This document shows positions 9,825 to 18,601 of a stretch of DNA of 64,000 nucleotides, piece after piece. The DNA is from Propionibacteriaceae bacterium ZF39. GTDB lineage: Bacteria > Actinomycetota > Actinomycetes > Propionibacteriales > Propionibacteriaceae. The notes under the pieces were generated by a model. That model was not told the DNA's origin and did no database searches. It saw nothing but the letters and a program-made list of their open reading frames with translations. Made by a program: the position numbers and the translations under genes. The DNA lies in contig CP154795.1 in assembly GCA_039565995.1 (NCBI GenBank), positions 2,356,001-2,420,000 of the forward strand, written 5' to 3'. How positions within the stretch are numbered: the stretch's first letter is position 1; every line of letters begins with the position of its first letter.

Positions 9825-10253
9825 ATGAAGGTCCAGGATGTGGTGAACCGCAAGGGAACTGATGTCGTCACGATTCGCAGCGACGACACCGTCGCCCAAT
9901 TGGTGACTCTTCTTCACCAGAACAGAATCGGCGCGGTCGTGGTCTCCGACGACTCCGGGTGCGTCCACGGAATCGCGAGTGAGCGCGATGTCGTGCGTGG
10001 CCTCGCCGAACACGGTGCGGCAGTCCTCGAGCAGCCGGTGTCGTCCCTGATGTCGCGAGACGTCCACACGTGCAGCCCGGGTGAGGACATCGCCGTCCTG
10101 GCCGAGCGCATGACGACGCTTCGCATTCGACATCTGCCGGTGCTCACCGATGAGCAGTTGGCCGCGATCATCAGCATCGGCGACGTGGTCAAGAGCCGCC
10201 TCGACCAGTTGACCGATGAGCGCAATCAGCTGATCTCCTACGTGCAGGGCTGA
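9825..10253 (+). CDS. CBS-domain pair protein
   Basis: 142 aa consisting of two CBS motifs. The first is KVQDVVNRKGTDVVTIRSDD with GAVVVSDDSGCVHGIASERD. The second is VSSLMSRDVHTCSPGEDI with IRHLPVLTDEQLAAIISIGD. Stand-alone CBS pairs bind adenine nucleotides such as AMP, ATP or NADH and act as energy or redox sensors. The target protein is unknown. It is probably co-transcribed with the YihY-like gene 40 bases downstream. Confidence 0.9.
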   Translation: MKVQDVVNRKGTDVVTIRSDDTVAQLVTLLHQNRIGAVVVSDDSGCVHGIASERDVVRGLAEHGAAVLEQPVSSLMSRDVHTCSPGEDIAVLAERMTTLRIRHLPVLTDEQLAAIISIGDVVKSRLDQLTDERNQLISYVQG

Positions 10254-10293
10254 CATCGCCCGAGCGCCCCGCGCCCTGCAGCCGCTGGGCCGG

Positions 10294-11208
10294 GTGTTGT
10301 GGCATACGGCTGCCGGCTGCCTGCGCTATCGCGTCACGGGCCTGGCGGCCGAGGTGGCGTTCTTTGCGCTGCTGTCACTCCCCCCTCTGGTCTTCGGCCT
10401 GGTGGGCTCCATCGGTTTCATCGCGCGCCGTTTCACAGTGTCGGAACAGGGCGAGTTCCGCAGCCAGGTCCTCATCCTCGCCAACCGGTTCCTGACCCCC
10501 GACACGGTCGCCGACATCATCGCTCCGACGCTCGACGAGGTCCTGCTGACCAGTCGCTTCGAGATCGTCTCCATCGGCTTCGTCATCGCGCTGTGGAGCG
10601 GTTCACGCGCCATGGCCGTGTTCGTCGACGCGATCACGATCATGTACGGACTGCACGGCGAGCGCGGCATCCTCAAGACCCGCGCGCTGTCGTTCGGTGT
10701 CTATCTGGGGTTCATGGTGGGTGGGGCGATCATCCTTCCCGTCGTCGTGGCCGGCCCCCGGTTGGTCGATCAACTCCTGCCGGACTCCCTGGAACTCCTG
10801 TCCCGGCTCTATTGGCCCATCGTCCTGCTGGCCGGCATCGCCGTGCTGGCGAGCCTGCTGCACTGGGCCACGCCCGTGCGGAATCGTTGGCGATCCCACG
10901 TGCCGGGGGCGGCCCTGACCGTGCTGGCGTGGATCGTCGGTTCGGCTGTGCTGCGCTGGGTTCTCCTCGCCATGACGGGCAGCACCTCGATCTTCGGCCC
11001 GCTCGCGACCCCGATCGCGCTCATCCTGTGGCTCTATCTGATCGCCATTGCGGTCCTCATCGGAGGCGCGTTGAATGCGGCCCTGGCCAAGGAATGGCCA
11101 CGATTCGCGGGCATCAGTCCCGCAGAGGCCGACCACGTGCTGGACGCCCTCGATGAGGAGGACCAACTGGATAACAATGATGTAAAGGACTCCCCGGAAA
11201 GACCGTGA
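10294..11208 (+). CDS. YihY/BrkB-family inner membrane protein
   Basis: 304 aa with about six membrane segments. It starts with the family signature of a charged segment, then LAAEVAFFALLSLPPLVFGLVGS, and carries the conserved GSRAM and LIALILWLYL-like stretches. A polar C-terminal tail (DEEDQLDNNDVKDSPERP) follows the last helix. The function of the family is unsettled; the old RNase BN annotation has been withdrawn. The GTG start at 10294 has no strong ribosome binding site, so translation may depend on the upstream CBS gene. Confidence 0.85.
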   Translation: MLWHTAAGCLRYRVTGLAAEVAFFALLSLPPLVFGLVGSIGFIARRFTVSEQGEFRSQVLILANRFLTPDTVADIIAPTLDEVLLTSRFEIVSIGFVIALWSGSRAMAVFVDAITIMYGLHGERGILKTRALSFGVYLGFMVGGAIILPVVVAGPRLVDQLLPDSLELLSRLYWPIVLLAGIAVLASLLHWATPVRNRWRSHVPGAALTVLAWIVGSAVLRWVLLAMTGSTSIFGPLATPIALILWLYLIAIAVLIGGALNAALAKEWPRFAGISPAEADHVLDALDEEDQLDNNDVKDSPERP

Positions 11209-11228
11209 TCCCCGTCCGGCGTATCAAT

Positions 11229-11260
11229 ATGCGATATGCCGTCTCAGTATGTAATATGCC
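11229..11260 (+). promoter_or_regulatory. Direct repeat pair upstream of the CbiX-like gene
   Basis: ATGCGATATGCC (11229-11240) and ATGTAATATGCC (11249-11260) are direct repeats exactly 20 bp apart, two helical turns, in a locally AT-rich segment. This geometry suits a regulator binding as two dimers on one DNA face. A -10-like GATAAT lies at 11303-11308. Confidence 0.45.
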
Positions 11261-11429
11261 AATTGGCGTCCACTCTGTGAACGGGGTTTATTGGGCACGT
11301 CGGATAATGCTCCCTCACCTGAGGGCACCACCGACACGGCAACGGCGCCGATCCGCTCGCAAGGAGCACGAGGTCAGCGCATTCCAGCCACCCCTCGGCG
11401 ACCTTGCACGACTGGGAAGGCTCACCGAG

Positions 11430-12248
11430 ATGACAGCTCCGGCGCTCGTCCTGCTCGCCCATGGCAGCACCAGCAACAAAGTGGCTGAAGTAGCCCACGC
11501 CATGCGAGTCGGGCTCCAGACCGCGCGACCGGAAGTATCCGTGCACGCGTGCTTCCTCGATCATTGCCCACCGAGCGGTCCTCAGGTCATCGCCCGGATT
11601 GCCCGCTCGCGCACGACCGAAGTCGTGTTCGTGCCCATGAACCTGGCCTCCACCTTCGGCACCGATCCCGGCGTCGACAAGATGGTCGAGACCGTCTCCG
11701 CCGCGCATCCCAAGCTCCGCTTCGCCGTGTCCCGCCCGGTCGGCCCCGAGGCGAGCCTGCTCTCCCTCGTGGATCGCCGGCTGCGTGACGCCCTGTCCGC
11801 GGCCCATGCCTACGAGCTCGACGGGCTGGTGCTGTGTGCGGAGGGTACGCACGATCAGCGCAGCCAGTCGCTCCTCTCCCGCCGCGCCCGCCAGTGGTCG
11901 ATGCACCACAAGCTGCCCGTCGTGACCGCCACCGCGAACGGCATGTCCCGCGCGACCGCGGCCGCTATCGGCTCCCTCCGCAGCCAGGGCCGTCGCCACA
12001 TTGCCGTCGGCTCGCTGTTCCTGGCCCCTGACGAGACCTGGCAGCACCAGGCCGAGCAGGCCCGCAGCGCCGGTGCCATCGCCGTCTCCGAACCGCTGGG
12101 TGCCGAGGACGAACTCCTCGACATCGCCTGGGGACGCTACGCCGTCGCCGCCATGGGCCTGATCGATTTCGGCATCACCGACGCCGAGGCCGAGGAGACC
12201 GCCGCCGCCGAGAGCGCCGAGCGTCATCTGCAGGTCGTCGGCGCCTGA
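11430..12248 (+). CDS. CbiX/sirohydrochlorin chelatase-like protein
   Basis: 272 aa from ATG 11430. The N-terminal half starts with LVLLAHGSTSNKVAEV, the metal-binding histidine loop of CbiX/SirB-type chelatases, and contains VVFVPMNLAS. The second half repeats the fold with LVLCAEGTHDQRSQ and IAVGSLFLAPD. Such proteins insert Co or Fe into sirohydrochlorin in cobalamin or sirohaem synthesis. No other cob or cys genes are near. The frame extends upstream to 11205, but that part lacks family similarity. The untranslated region upstream carries a pair of direct repeats. Confidence 0.75.
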   Translation: MTAPALVLLAHGSTSNKVAEVAHAMRVGLQTARPEVSVHACFLDHCPPSGPQVIARIARSRTTEVVFVPMNLASTFGTDPGVDKMVETVSAAHPKLRFAVSRPVGPEASLLSLVDRRLRDALSAAHAYELDGLVLCAEGTHDQRSQSLLSRRARQWSMHHKLPVVTATANGMSRATAAAIGSLRSQGRRHIAVGSLFLAPDETWQHQAEQARSAGAIAVSEPLGAEDELLDIAWGRYAVAAMGLIDFGITDAEAEETAAAESAERHLQVVGA

Positions 12249-12269
12249 TCGGTGCTTCGCGGCGGCGGG

Positions 12270-12500
12270 TGCTATCAGCTCCCGTTCGCTCTTCAGCGCC
12301 CGTCGACGTCTTCAGCTCCCAATAGCGTCTTGGGCTTGCGCCCCATCGCAATCAGCTTGCCCTCGCGTCTCCAGCGCCCCGTGCACCGGGGGCGGGGTCG
12401 GCGAGGGCAAGCTTGATGGAATTCGGCCCCGAGGAAGCGCAAGCCCAAGCGGTAAACGGACGCTGACTACCGGGAACGCACGCTGAATGACGGGTTTTCT
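12270..12500. repeat. Palindromic dispersed element, copy 1
   Basis: The core spans 12330-12448 with perfect outer arms TTGGGCTTGCGC / GCGCAAGCCCAA. Nested inner arms (AGCTTGC...CTCGC near 12354 and GCGAGGGCAAGCT near 12402) surround a central GTGCAC at 12382-12387. It is flanked on the left by three degenerate 18-19 bp units starting TCAGC (12275, 12293, 12312) and on the right by related inverted units. A second copy, inverted, lies at 49690-49905. No transposase is present. Confidence 0.8.
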
Positions 12501-12762
12501 CCCCCGCTTTCACGCTTCCGGCCGGTTCGACAGTGTGGGTACGCCCGCGCGGCGGGACGGCAAGCTGAATGAGACCCGCCTGGGGACGTCGGCATCGTCC
12601 GACTAGCGCCAGCCGCGCGACACGCTCGGGTGCAGGTGGTGATGAGCCCTACGGCACGAGTTCGGTTGAGCCACGCGGGTGTCGGGAAGCACGTTGTGCC
12701 ATGGGGCACGATGCGATCCGTTCGTCAGCGTGTCCGGCGTACTCAAGGACGCACCCGAGCAG

Positions 12763-12896
12763 GAGCCGGGGCAACTGGCGGGAGCCGGGGCAACTGGCGG
12801 GAGCCGGGGCAACTGGCGGGAGCCGGGGCAACTGGCGGGAGCCGGGGGCAACTGGCGGGAGCCGGGGGCAACTGGCGGGAGCCGGGGGCAACTGGA
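12763..12896. repeat. Tandem repeat (VNTR-like), 19/20-bp unit
   Basis: Four units of 19 bp (GAGCCGGGGCAACTGGCGG) start at 12763, 12782, 12801 and 12820. Two units of 20 bp with one extra G start at 12839 and 12859, and a partial seventh unit begins at 12879. Units of equal length are identical, which suggests recent expansion by slippage. Confidence 0.95.
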
Positions 12897-12909
12897 TGGT
12901 CGGGGCCCA

Positions 12910-12948
12910 CTGCTTCCGAAACGGAAGCAGTTGCATAGTGCGCCGCAC
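12910..12948 (+). repeat. Short hairpin repeat, copy 1
   Basis: CTGCTTCCG-aaa-CGGAAGCAG is a perfect 9-bp stem, followed by TTGCATAGTGCGCCGCAC. The same hairpin plus downstream sequence occurs on the minus strand at 32583-32620. Here it could also end transcription of the ppk2 gene, which reads toward it. Confidence 0.65.
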
Positions 12949-12997
12949 CCACCCCTGCCCTCAATCAAGAGACCTGGTCCTGCCCCTTGGACAAGCG

Positions 12998-13861
12998 TCA
13001 GCTCGCCCTGACCCGGGCGATCTCTGCCTCGACGTCGAAGTCCGCTGCGGGCCAGCCCAGGTCCAGTGCGCGCAGGTGTTCGATCAGGAGCTGCGCGACG
13101 GCCCAGTTGCGATACCACTTCTTGTCGGCCGGAATGGCGTACCACGGCGCAACGTCGGTGTTGGTGTGCGTGAGCACGTCACCGTACGCCTCCATGTAGG
13201 CATCCCAGTTGAGGCGGGTGTCGACGTCGCCGGGGTTGTACTTCCAGTATTTCTCCGGGTCGGCCAACCGCTCGAGCAGTCGCTGCTGCTGCTCGTCACG
13301 GGACACGTTGAGGAAGCACTTGATCAGGGTCGTGCCCGAGGCAGCCAGCTCAGCCTCGAAGGCGTTGATCTCGTCGAAACGCTTGGCCACCTCGGCCTCG
13401 TCGATATGACCGTCGACGCGCACCACCAGGACATCCTCATAGTGCGACCGGTCGAAGATGCCGATCATCCCGGCGGTCGGCAGGGCGTTGCGGATGCGCC
13501 ACAGGTAGTGATGGGCGCGCTCCTCCTCCGTCGGCACCTTGAACGCCTTGATCTCGATGCCCTGCGGATCGACGAGACCCACGGCATGCCGGATCACGCC
13601 GCCCTTGCCGGCCGTGTCGAGCCCCTGCAACAGCAGCAGCAGTCTCGGAGCGTCCGGGTTGTCGCGCCCCGCCGCATAGAGCCGCTCCTGCAGATCCGAC
13701 AACTCTGCCGACATCGCGATCATTGCGTCCGGCGCATCTTTCTTGCCGTTGCCGGGGAATGCCGGTGCTGAGTCCGGGTCGAGATCGGCGACGCGGACGG
13801 GACCTCCGGGGCGTACCCGAAGCGCATCGGAAACTGAGACTTCCTTCACCTTCTTGGCCAT
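12998..13861 (-). CDS. ppk2: Polyphosphate kinase 2 family protein
   Basis: 287 aa. The P-loop kinase core shows Walker A GLDTAGKGG near residues 80-88, Walker B-like IGIFDRSHYEDVLV, and the lid region FKVPTEEERAHHYLWR. PPK2 enzymes transfer phosphate between inorganic polyphosphate and nucleotides. The single-domain length suggests a class I or III enzyme phosphorylating NDP or NMP, which I cannot decide. It starts 25 bases from the divergent metZ. Confidence 0.93.
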   Translation of the reverse strand: MAKKVKEVSVSDALRVRPGGPVRVADLDPDSAPAFPGNGKKDAPDAMIAMSAELSDLQERLYAAGRDNPDAPRLLLLLQGLDTAGKGGVIRHAVGLVDPQGIEIKAFKVPTEEERAHHYLWRIRNALPTAGMIGIFDRSHYEDVLVVRVDGHIDEAEVAKRFDEINAFEAELAASGTTLIKCFLNVSRDEQQQRLLERLADPEKYWKYNPGDVDTRLNWDAYMEAYGDVLTHTNTDVAPWYAIPADKKWYRNWAVAQLLIEHLRALDLGWPAADFDVEAEIARVRAS

Positions 13862-13886
13862 TCGCTCAGTGTGCCATCCTTCTCCG

Positions 13887-15068
13887 GTGACGCAGTGGCA
13901 TCCCCGAACCAGGGCGGTGCGGGCCGGACTGGCCCGTAGTTCCTTCGACGAGACCTCGGAGGCCCTGTATCTGACCAGCGGGTATGTCTATCCGAACGCC
14001 GCCGAGGCCGAGGCCGCCTTCGCCGGCGAGAGCGACCACATGGTCTATTCGCGCTTCACCAACCCCACCGTGTCGATGTTCGCCGACCGGTTGGCCGACA
14101 TGGAGGGCGCCGAAGCCTGTTTCGCCACGAGCACGGGCATGTCCGCGGTCTTCGTGGCACTGGCCGCGTTGTGTGGCCAGGGCGACCGGATCGTCGCATC
14201 CCGGGCCCTGTTCGGCTCGTGCTTCGTCGTCGTCGACGAGGTGATGCGCCGGTTCGGAGTGGAACCCACCTTCGTCGACGGCCATGACCTCGACCAGTGG
14301 CGCGCTGCCCTCGCCGAACCTGCGACGGCCGTGTTCTTCGAAACCCCGAGCAACCCGATGCTCGAGCTGGTCGACATCGCCGCCGTGAGTGAGCTGGCGC
14401 ACGCCGCGGGTGCGCAGGTGGTGGTGGACAACGTGTTCGGTACGCCGGTCTTCTCGCGCCCGCTCGAACTGGGCGCCGACATCGTGGTCTATTCCGCCAC
14501 CAAACATCTGGACGGGCAGGGCCGTGTGCTGGGCGGAGCGGTCCTGGGCAGCAGGGAGTTCATCGACGGACCTGTCGAGCAGCTCGTCCGCAACCTCGGC
14601 ATGTCCCTGTCGCCGTTCAACGCCTGGGTCCTGGTGAAGGGCCTCGAAACCCTGCAGCTCCGGGTCGAACACATGGCGGCGAGCACCCTCGAGGTGGCCG
14701 CTTTCCTCACCACCCACCCGGTGGTGTCCAGGGTCTGGCATCCCTTCCTCGAGTCCCATCCCCAGCATGAGCTCGCCAGGCGTCAGATGACCGGGGGCGG
14801 CTCCGTGGTGACGTTCGAGGTGCCGGGCGGCAAACCGGCCGCCTTCGCGGTCATGGATGCCCTGGAGATCTTCGACATCTCCAACAACCTCGGCGATGCG
14901 AAGTCCCTCGTGACCCATCCGGCCACGACGACCCACCGCCGGCTCGGACCGGAGGGCCGGGCCGCAGCGGGGATCACCGACGGAGTCGTACGCCTGTCGA
15001 TCGGGCTGGAGGATGTCGGCGACCTGATCACCGATCTGAATCAGGCGTTGGGGTCGGTCAGGCCCTGA
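13887..15068 (+). CDS. metZ: O-succinylhomoserine sulfhydrylase (Cys/Met metabolism PLP enzyme)
   Basis: 393 aa from GTG 13887. The N-terminus [20 protein letters not shown], then YSRFTNPTV and the PLP lysine in [12 protein letters not shown] (Lys near 206) identify the Cys/Met metabolism PLP family. The [18 protein letters not shown] stretch fits MetZ-type sulfhydrylases, which make homocysteine directly from acyl-homoserine and sulfide. Cystathionine gamma-synthase is the main alternative. The 3' end overlaps the convergent hmgA by 11 bases. Confidence 0.88.
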   Translation: MTQWHPRTRAVRAGLARSSFDETSEALYLTSGYVYPNAAEAEAAFAGESDHMVYSRFTNPTVSMFADRLADMEGAEACFATSTGMSAVFVALAALCGQGDRIVASRALFGSCFVVVDEVMRRFGVEPTFVDGHDLDQWRAALAEPATAVFFETPSNPMLELVDIAAVSELAHAAGAQVVVDNVFGTPVFSRPLELGADIVVYSATKHLDGQGRVLGGAVLGSREFIDGPVEQLVRNLGMSLSPFNAWVLVKGLETLQLRVEHMAASTLEVAAFLTTHPVVSRVWHPFLESHPQHELARRQMTGGGSVVTFEVPGGKPAAFAVMDALEIFDISNNLGDAKSLVTHPATTTHRRLGPEGRAAAGITDGVVRLSIGLEDVGDLITDLNQALGSVRP

Positions 15069-16365
15069 ACTCCCTCCCGAGCCCCGACCAGACGGCGTCG
15101 TAGTCGGGCTGCCGGTGGTCCGCAGTCCACGCCTGGGCCGTGAGTGTGATGGGCAGGTTGGTCTCGAACATGAAGGCCAACGTGTCATCGAGTTTCTGCG
15201 GAACGAGCTCGGCCGCGCTGGCTCCCCGATGCGTCGCCGCGTCGGGGCCGTGGCTCGCCCACGTGTTGTGCAGGCTCGCGCCGCCGGGCACGAATCCCTC
15301 GGCCTTGGCGTCATAGACCCCACGGATCAGGCCCATGTATTCGGCCATCACGTTCCGGTGGAACCACGGCGGCCGGAACGTGTCCTCCCCCACGAGCCAG
15401 CGCGGCGCGAAGACGACGAAATCCACATTCGCCAGGCCGGGCACAGGAGTCTGGGAGGTCAGCACCGTGAACAGCGACGGATCGGGATGATCGAAGCTGA
15501 TCGACCCCAGCACCTGGAAGTCGGCGAGGTCATAGACATAGGGCGCGTGGTTGCCGTGCCAGGCGACGACATCGAGCGGTGAGTGGTCATAGTCGGCGGC
15601 CCAGAGATTGCCGCCGAACTTCTGCACCACCCGCACCGGTTCCTCCCGGTCCTCGAACCAGGCCACCGGGACGCGGAAGTCCCGTTCGGCGGCGAGACCG
15701 TTCGCGCCGATCGGGCCCCGTTCTGGCAGCGCCAGCGCCGCGCCGTAGTTCTCGCAGACATAACCGCGTACCGCCTCGTCGTGCTCGACCCGGAAACGCA
15801 GCCCCCTGGGGATCAGGCAGATCTGACCGGGTGGGACGTCGAGGCGGCCGAGTTCGGTGAGAACGCGCAGCCTGCCCTGCTCGGGCACGATCAACAGCTC
15901 ACCATCCGCATTCACGAAGACATCGGTCATCGACGTGTCCGCCGCATAGGTATGGATCGCCATCCCCATGCCGGTCAGCGGGGAGCCGTGGCCGCCGACG
16001 GTGAACAGCCCGGCGACGAAATCCGTGCCCGGCGTCGCCGGCGGCATCGCGTCCCAACGGATGCGGTTGGGATCGGGTTCGATCTCGTTGAACGGGCCGG
16101 TACGCAGCCGACCGTTCGGGATCCGGATGAACGCCGGGTGAGCTGCTGACGGCCGGATGCGGTACGCCCACGTGCGCCGGTTCGCGGCTCGGGGCTGGGT
16201 GAAGGCGGTGGCCGACAGCTGCTCGGCGTACAACCCGAGCGGCGGGCGCTGCGGCGAGTTCCGCCCCTGGGGCAGGGCACCGGGGATCGCCTCGGTGACG
16301 TGATGGTTGCCGAACCCGCGGAGGTAATCCGGCGAGTCAGGCGTTTCTGGTGACGACGTTGTCAT
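15058..16365 (-). CDS. hmgA: Homogentisate 1,2-dioxygenase
   Basis: 435 aa from ATG 16365, the normal family length. It opens the aromatic ring of homogentisate in phenylalanine/tyrosine breakdown. The iron ligands are visible: His and Glu in [12 protein letters not shown] (near 335 and 341) and His in SHGPDAATH (near 372), matching the numbering of the human enzyme. [22 protein letters not shown] is the conserved N-terminus. The partner genes for the rest of the pathway (hppD, maleylacetoacetate isomerase, fumarylacetoacetase) are not in this window. Confidence 0.95.
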   Translation of the reverse strand: MTTSSPETPDSPDYLRGFGNHHVTEAIPGALPQGRNSPQRPPLGLYAEQLSATAFTQPRAANRRTWAYRIRPSAAHPAFIRIPNGRLRTGPFNEIEPDPNRIRWDAMPPATPGTDFVAGLFTVGGHGSPLTGMGMAIHTYAADTSMTDVFVNADGELLIVPEQGRLRVLTELGRLDVPPGQICLIPRGLRFRVEHDEAVRGYVCENYGAALALPERGPIGANGLAAERDFRVPVAWFEDREEPVRVVQKFGGNLWAADYDHSPLDVVAWHGNHAPYVYDLADFQVLGSISFDHPDPSLFTVLTSQTPVPGLANVDFVVFAPRWLVGEDTFRPPWFHRNVMAEYMGLIRGVYDAKAEGFVPGGASLHNTWASHGPDAATHRGASAAELVPQKLDDTLAFMFETNLPITLTAQAWTADHRQPDYDAVWSGLGREFRA

Positions 16366-16412
16366 ATCCCCCACTGTGGGCGGAACTCGCGCAGAAGGCA
16401 ACGGGCCCGCGC

Positions 16413-17489
16413 TCAGCCCTCGACCCGATTGCCGTCGGCGTCCCAATGGGAGTCGACTTTCTTGCTCGGCTGCACGCGCGGCGGCTCGCCCGGCATCTTG
16501 GGGTATTCCGGCGGATACGGCATCTCGCCCTCCCCGTTCTCGGCGTCGCGATGGAACCATTCGAGCGCCGTGGCGATCGTGCCCGGGGACTGCGCATGCA
16601 TCGGCGCCCAGACATCGCCGCGGTCGGCGTACCTCTCGAGCATCGTCGCCACCGTGAAATCGTCCGGGGAGACATTCGGCAGCTCGTCCCAGGTGAGCGG
16701 GGCGGAGACGCGGGCTTCGGGGACGGGGCGGATGGAGTACGCCGACGCGATCGTCCGGTCGCGCGCCATCTGGTTGAAGTCGATGAAGATGCGCTCACCC
16801 CGCTCCTCCTTCCACCAATGGGTCGTGACGCGATCGGGGATGCGGCGCGCGAGCTCCCGGCCGAGGGCGATCACCGCGTGGCGCGCGTCGATGAAATCGC
16901 AGCCCTGCACGGGCACGAAGACATGCACCCCGCGCCCGCCGGAGGTCTTGGGCCAACCGTCGAAACCGGCGTCGGCGAGAACATTCCGGAGTTCGAGCGC
17001 GGCAGACGCGGCGTCGGCGAAGTCGGTGCCGGGTTGGGGGTCGAGGTCGATGCGGAGCTCGTCGACGCTCTCGGTATCGGCCATCCGCACGGGCCACGGG
17101 TGGAACCGCAGCGTCCCGAGATTGCCCATCCAGGCGATCGTGGCCAGTTCGGTCGGGCAGACCTCGTCGGCGGTCCGGCCCGAGGGGAAGGTGATCGTGG
17201 CGGTGGCAACCCAATCGGGAGCGCCCTTGGGGACGCGTTTCTGATAGAACGCGTCTCCCCCGTCGCCCATGCGCGTGACGAGGCGCATGCCCTCGCGTAC
17301 ACCACCGGGCCAGCGCTCCATCGTCGTCGGCCGATCCCTGAGGGCGGCAAGCATGCCGTCGCCGACCGCGAGGTAGTAGTTGATGACGTCCAGCTTCGTC
17401 AGCCCCAGCTCGGGGAAATAGACCTTGTCGGGGCTCGACACGCGCACCGCGCGCTCTCCCACCTGCAGCTCCACTGCTTTGGTCGCCAT
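16413..17489 (-). CDS. Stand-alone LigD-type polymerase/primase domain protein
   Basis: 358 aa corresponding to the archaeo-eukaryotic primase-like polymerase domain of bacterial LigD. Visible features: [22 protein letters not shown], the metal-binding [21 protein letters not shown], and the third acidic motif [12 protein letters not shown]. There is no ligase or phosphoesterase domain, and ku is not adjacent. Such enzymes fill gaps and add ribonucleotides in non-homologous end joining or repair. It ends 47 bases before hmgA on the same strand. Confidence 0.9.
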   Translation of the reverse strand: MATKAVELQVGERAVRVSSPDKVYFPELGLTKLDVINYYLAVGDGMLAALRDRPTTMERWPGGVREGMRLVTRMGDGGDAFYQKRVPKGAPDWVATATITFPSGRTADEVCPTELATIAWMGNLGTLRFHPWPVRMADTESVDELRIDLDPQPGTDFADAASAALELRNVLADAGFDGWPKTSGGRGVHVFVPVQGCDFIDARHAVIALGRELARRIPDRVTTHWWKEERGERIFIDFNQMARDRTIASAYSIRPVPEARVSAPLTWDELPNVSPDDFTVATMLERYADRGDVWAPMHAQSPGTIATALEWFHRDAENGEGEMPYPPEYPKMPGEPPRVQPSKKVDSHWDADGNRVEG

Positions 17490-17521
17490 GCGCGTCAGCG
17501 TACGCGGTAGCCTCCGTGGCC

Positions 17522-18139
17522 GTGGAGATGAACATCCTGATCGAACGCCTGCAGGCCCTCATGGCGAAAGGCGGTCGCCAGATCCTGGGGATCGCCGGAC
17601 CACCCGGGTCGGCGAAATCGACGATCGCCCGCGGGCTGGCCGAATCGATGGGCCGGGCCGCCGTGGTCGTGCCCATGGACGGGTTCCATCTGGCGAACGA
17701 TGAGTTGGTACGCCTCGGCCGTCGCGACCGCAAGGGTGCGCCCGACACGTTCGACATCGCCGGCTACCGTGCGCTGCTCGACCGACTGCGCGAGGGCGGG
17801 CCCGAGGTCGTCTATGCCCCGCGGTTCGACCGGGAGACCGAAACCGCCGTCGCGGGCGCGATCCCGGTGGGCCCGGACGTGCGGCTGGTGATCACCGAGG
17901 GCAACTATCTGCTGCTGGACACTCCGGGTTGGGCCGACATCCGGTCCCGCCTGGACGAGGCCTGGTTCCTCGATCTCGGGGCGGAGGCCCGACAGGCCCG
18001 GCTGGTCGCGCGCCGCGTTCGCCACGGCGACACCGCCGACGCCGCAGCGGAGTGGGTCAGGACCGTGGACGAGCCGAATGCACGCCTGATCGCACCGAGC
18101 GCCGACCGCGCGGATGTCGTGATTCGGCTCGACGCATAG
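17522..18139 (+). CDS. P-loop nucleoside/sugar kinase family protein
   Basis: About 205 aa from GTG 17522; GTG 17516 and ATG 17528 are alternatives. The P-loop is GIAGPPGSAKST, followed by VVPMDGFHLANDEL, KGAPDTFDIAGYR, and EGNYLLLD. This pattern matches the uridine kinase/pantothenate kinase-like group often labelled nucleoside/nucleotide kinase family. Fructose kinase activity has been reported for relatives, so the substrate is open. TAGCCT at 17508-17513 is a possible -10 giving a leaderless start at 17522. Confidence 0.8.
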   Translation: MEMNILIERLQALMAKGGRQILGIAGPPGSAKSTIARGLAESMGRAAVVVPMDGFHLANDELVRLGRRDRKGAPDTFDIAGYRALLDRLREGGPEVVYAPRFDRETETAVAGAIPVGPDVRLVITEGNYLLLDTPGWADIRSRLDEAWFLDLGAEARQARLVARRVRHGDTADAAAEWVRTVDEPNARLIAPSADRADVVIRLDA

Positions 18140-18142
18140 GCT
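18137..18142 (+). promoter_or_regulatory. Predicted -10 of msrB (leaderless)
   Basis: TAGGCT overlaps the stop codon of the upstream kinase gene and ends 8 bases before ATG 18150. Confidence 0.45.
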
Positions 18143-18149
18143 GGATCCC

Positions 18150-18575
18150 ATGGCCGAATCCACCGCACCCCAGCCCACCGTGATCAAGTCCGAAGCCGAG
18201 TGGCGTCAGCAGCTCAGCGACTTCGAATTCCAGGTGCTCCGCAGGGCCGCGACCGAACCGCCGCATGTCGGGGAATACACCGACACCAAGACCGTCGGGG
18301 TCTATCGCTGCAAGGCCTGCGACGCCGAGCTCTTCCGCAGCGAGACCAAGTTCGACTCCAACTGCGGTTGGCCGTCGTTCTTCGCGCCCAAGGACACCGA
18401 CACCGTGACCTATCACACGGATCATCTGCTGGGATACGCCCGCACCGAGGTCCGCTGCGCCACCTGTGACTCCCACCTGGGGCACGTGTTCTCCGGCGAG
18501 GGGTACGCCACCCCCACCGACCTGCGCTATTGCATCAACTCCATCTGCATGGTCCTGGAGCCCGAGGAGGCCTGA
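18150..18575 (+). CDS. msrB: Peptide-methionine (R)-S-oxide reductase
   Basis: 141 aa. It reduces the R form of methionine sulfoxide in proteins. The zinc site is formed by CKACDAELF and CATCDSHLGHVF, and the catalytic Cys sits in RYCINSICMVLE. FDSNCGWPSFF is the conserved substrate loop. In Mycobacterium tuberculosis the orthologue (Rv2674) is also next to the hemQ-hemE region, supporting conserved gene order. Confidence 0.95.
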   Translation: MAESTAPQPTVIKSEAEWRQQLSDFEFQVLRRAATEPPHVGEYTDTKTVGVYRCKACDAELFRSETKFDSNCGWPSFFAPKDTDTVTYHTDHLLGYARTEVRCATCDSHLGHVFSGEGYATPTDLRYCINSICMVLEPEEA

Positions 18576-18601
18576 CCAGCCGAGCCTGTGGGGTTCCGGG
18601 T

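Larger units (their letters stand above)
12249..12997. other. Gene-free, repeat-rich gap of about 750 bp
   Basis: No convincing gene is seen. The gap holds a palindromic element (12270-12500), a small hairpin with GTGCC/GGGCAC near 12694, a 19/20-bp tandem repeat (12763-12896) and a short hairpin repeat (12910-12948) that recurs near 32600. Open frames across it are artefacts of the repeats. Confidence 0.7.

Noticed and set aside
12763-12896. Possible CRISPR array
   Set aside because: The units are contiguous with no unique spacers and no cas genes are nearby, so it is a plain tandem repeat.
12569-13771. Long open frame of about 400 codons across the tandem repeat
   Set aside because: It is antisense to ppk2 over most of its length and its repeat part (GATGGSRGNW units) comes from the minisatellite. 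There is no ribosome site and no family resemblance.
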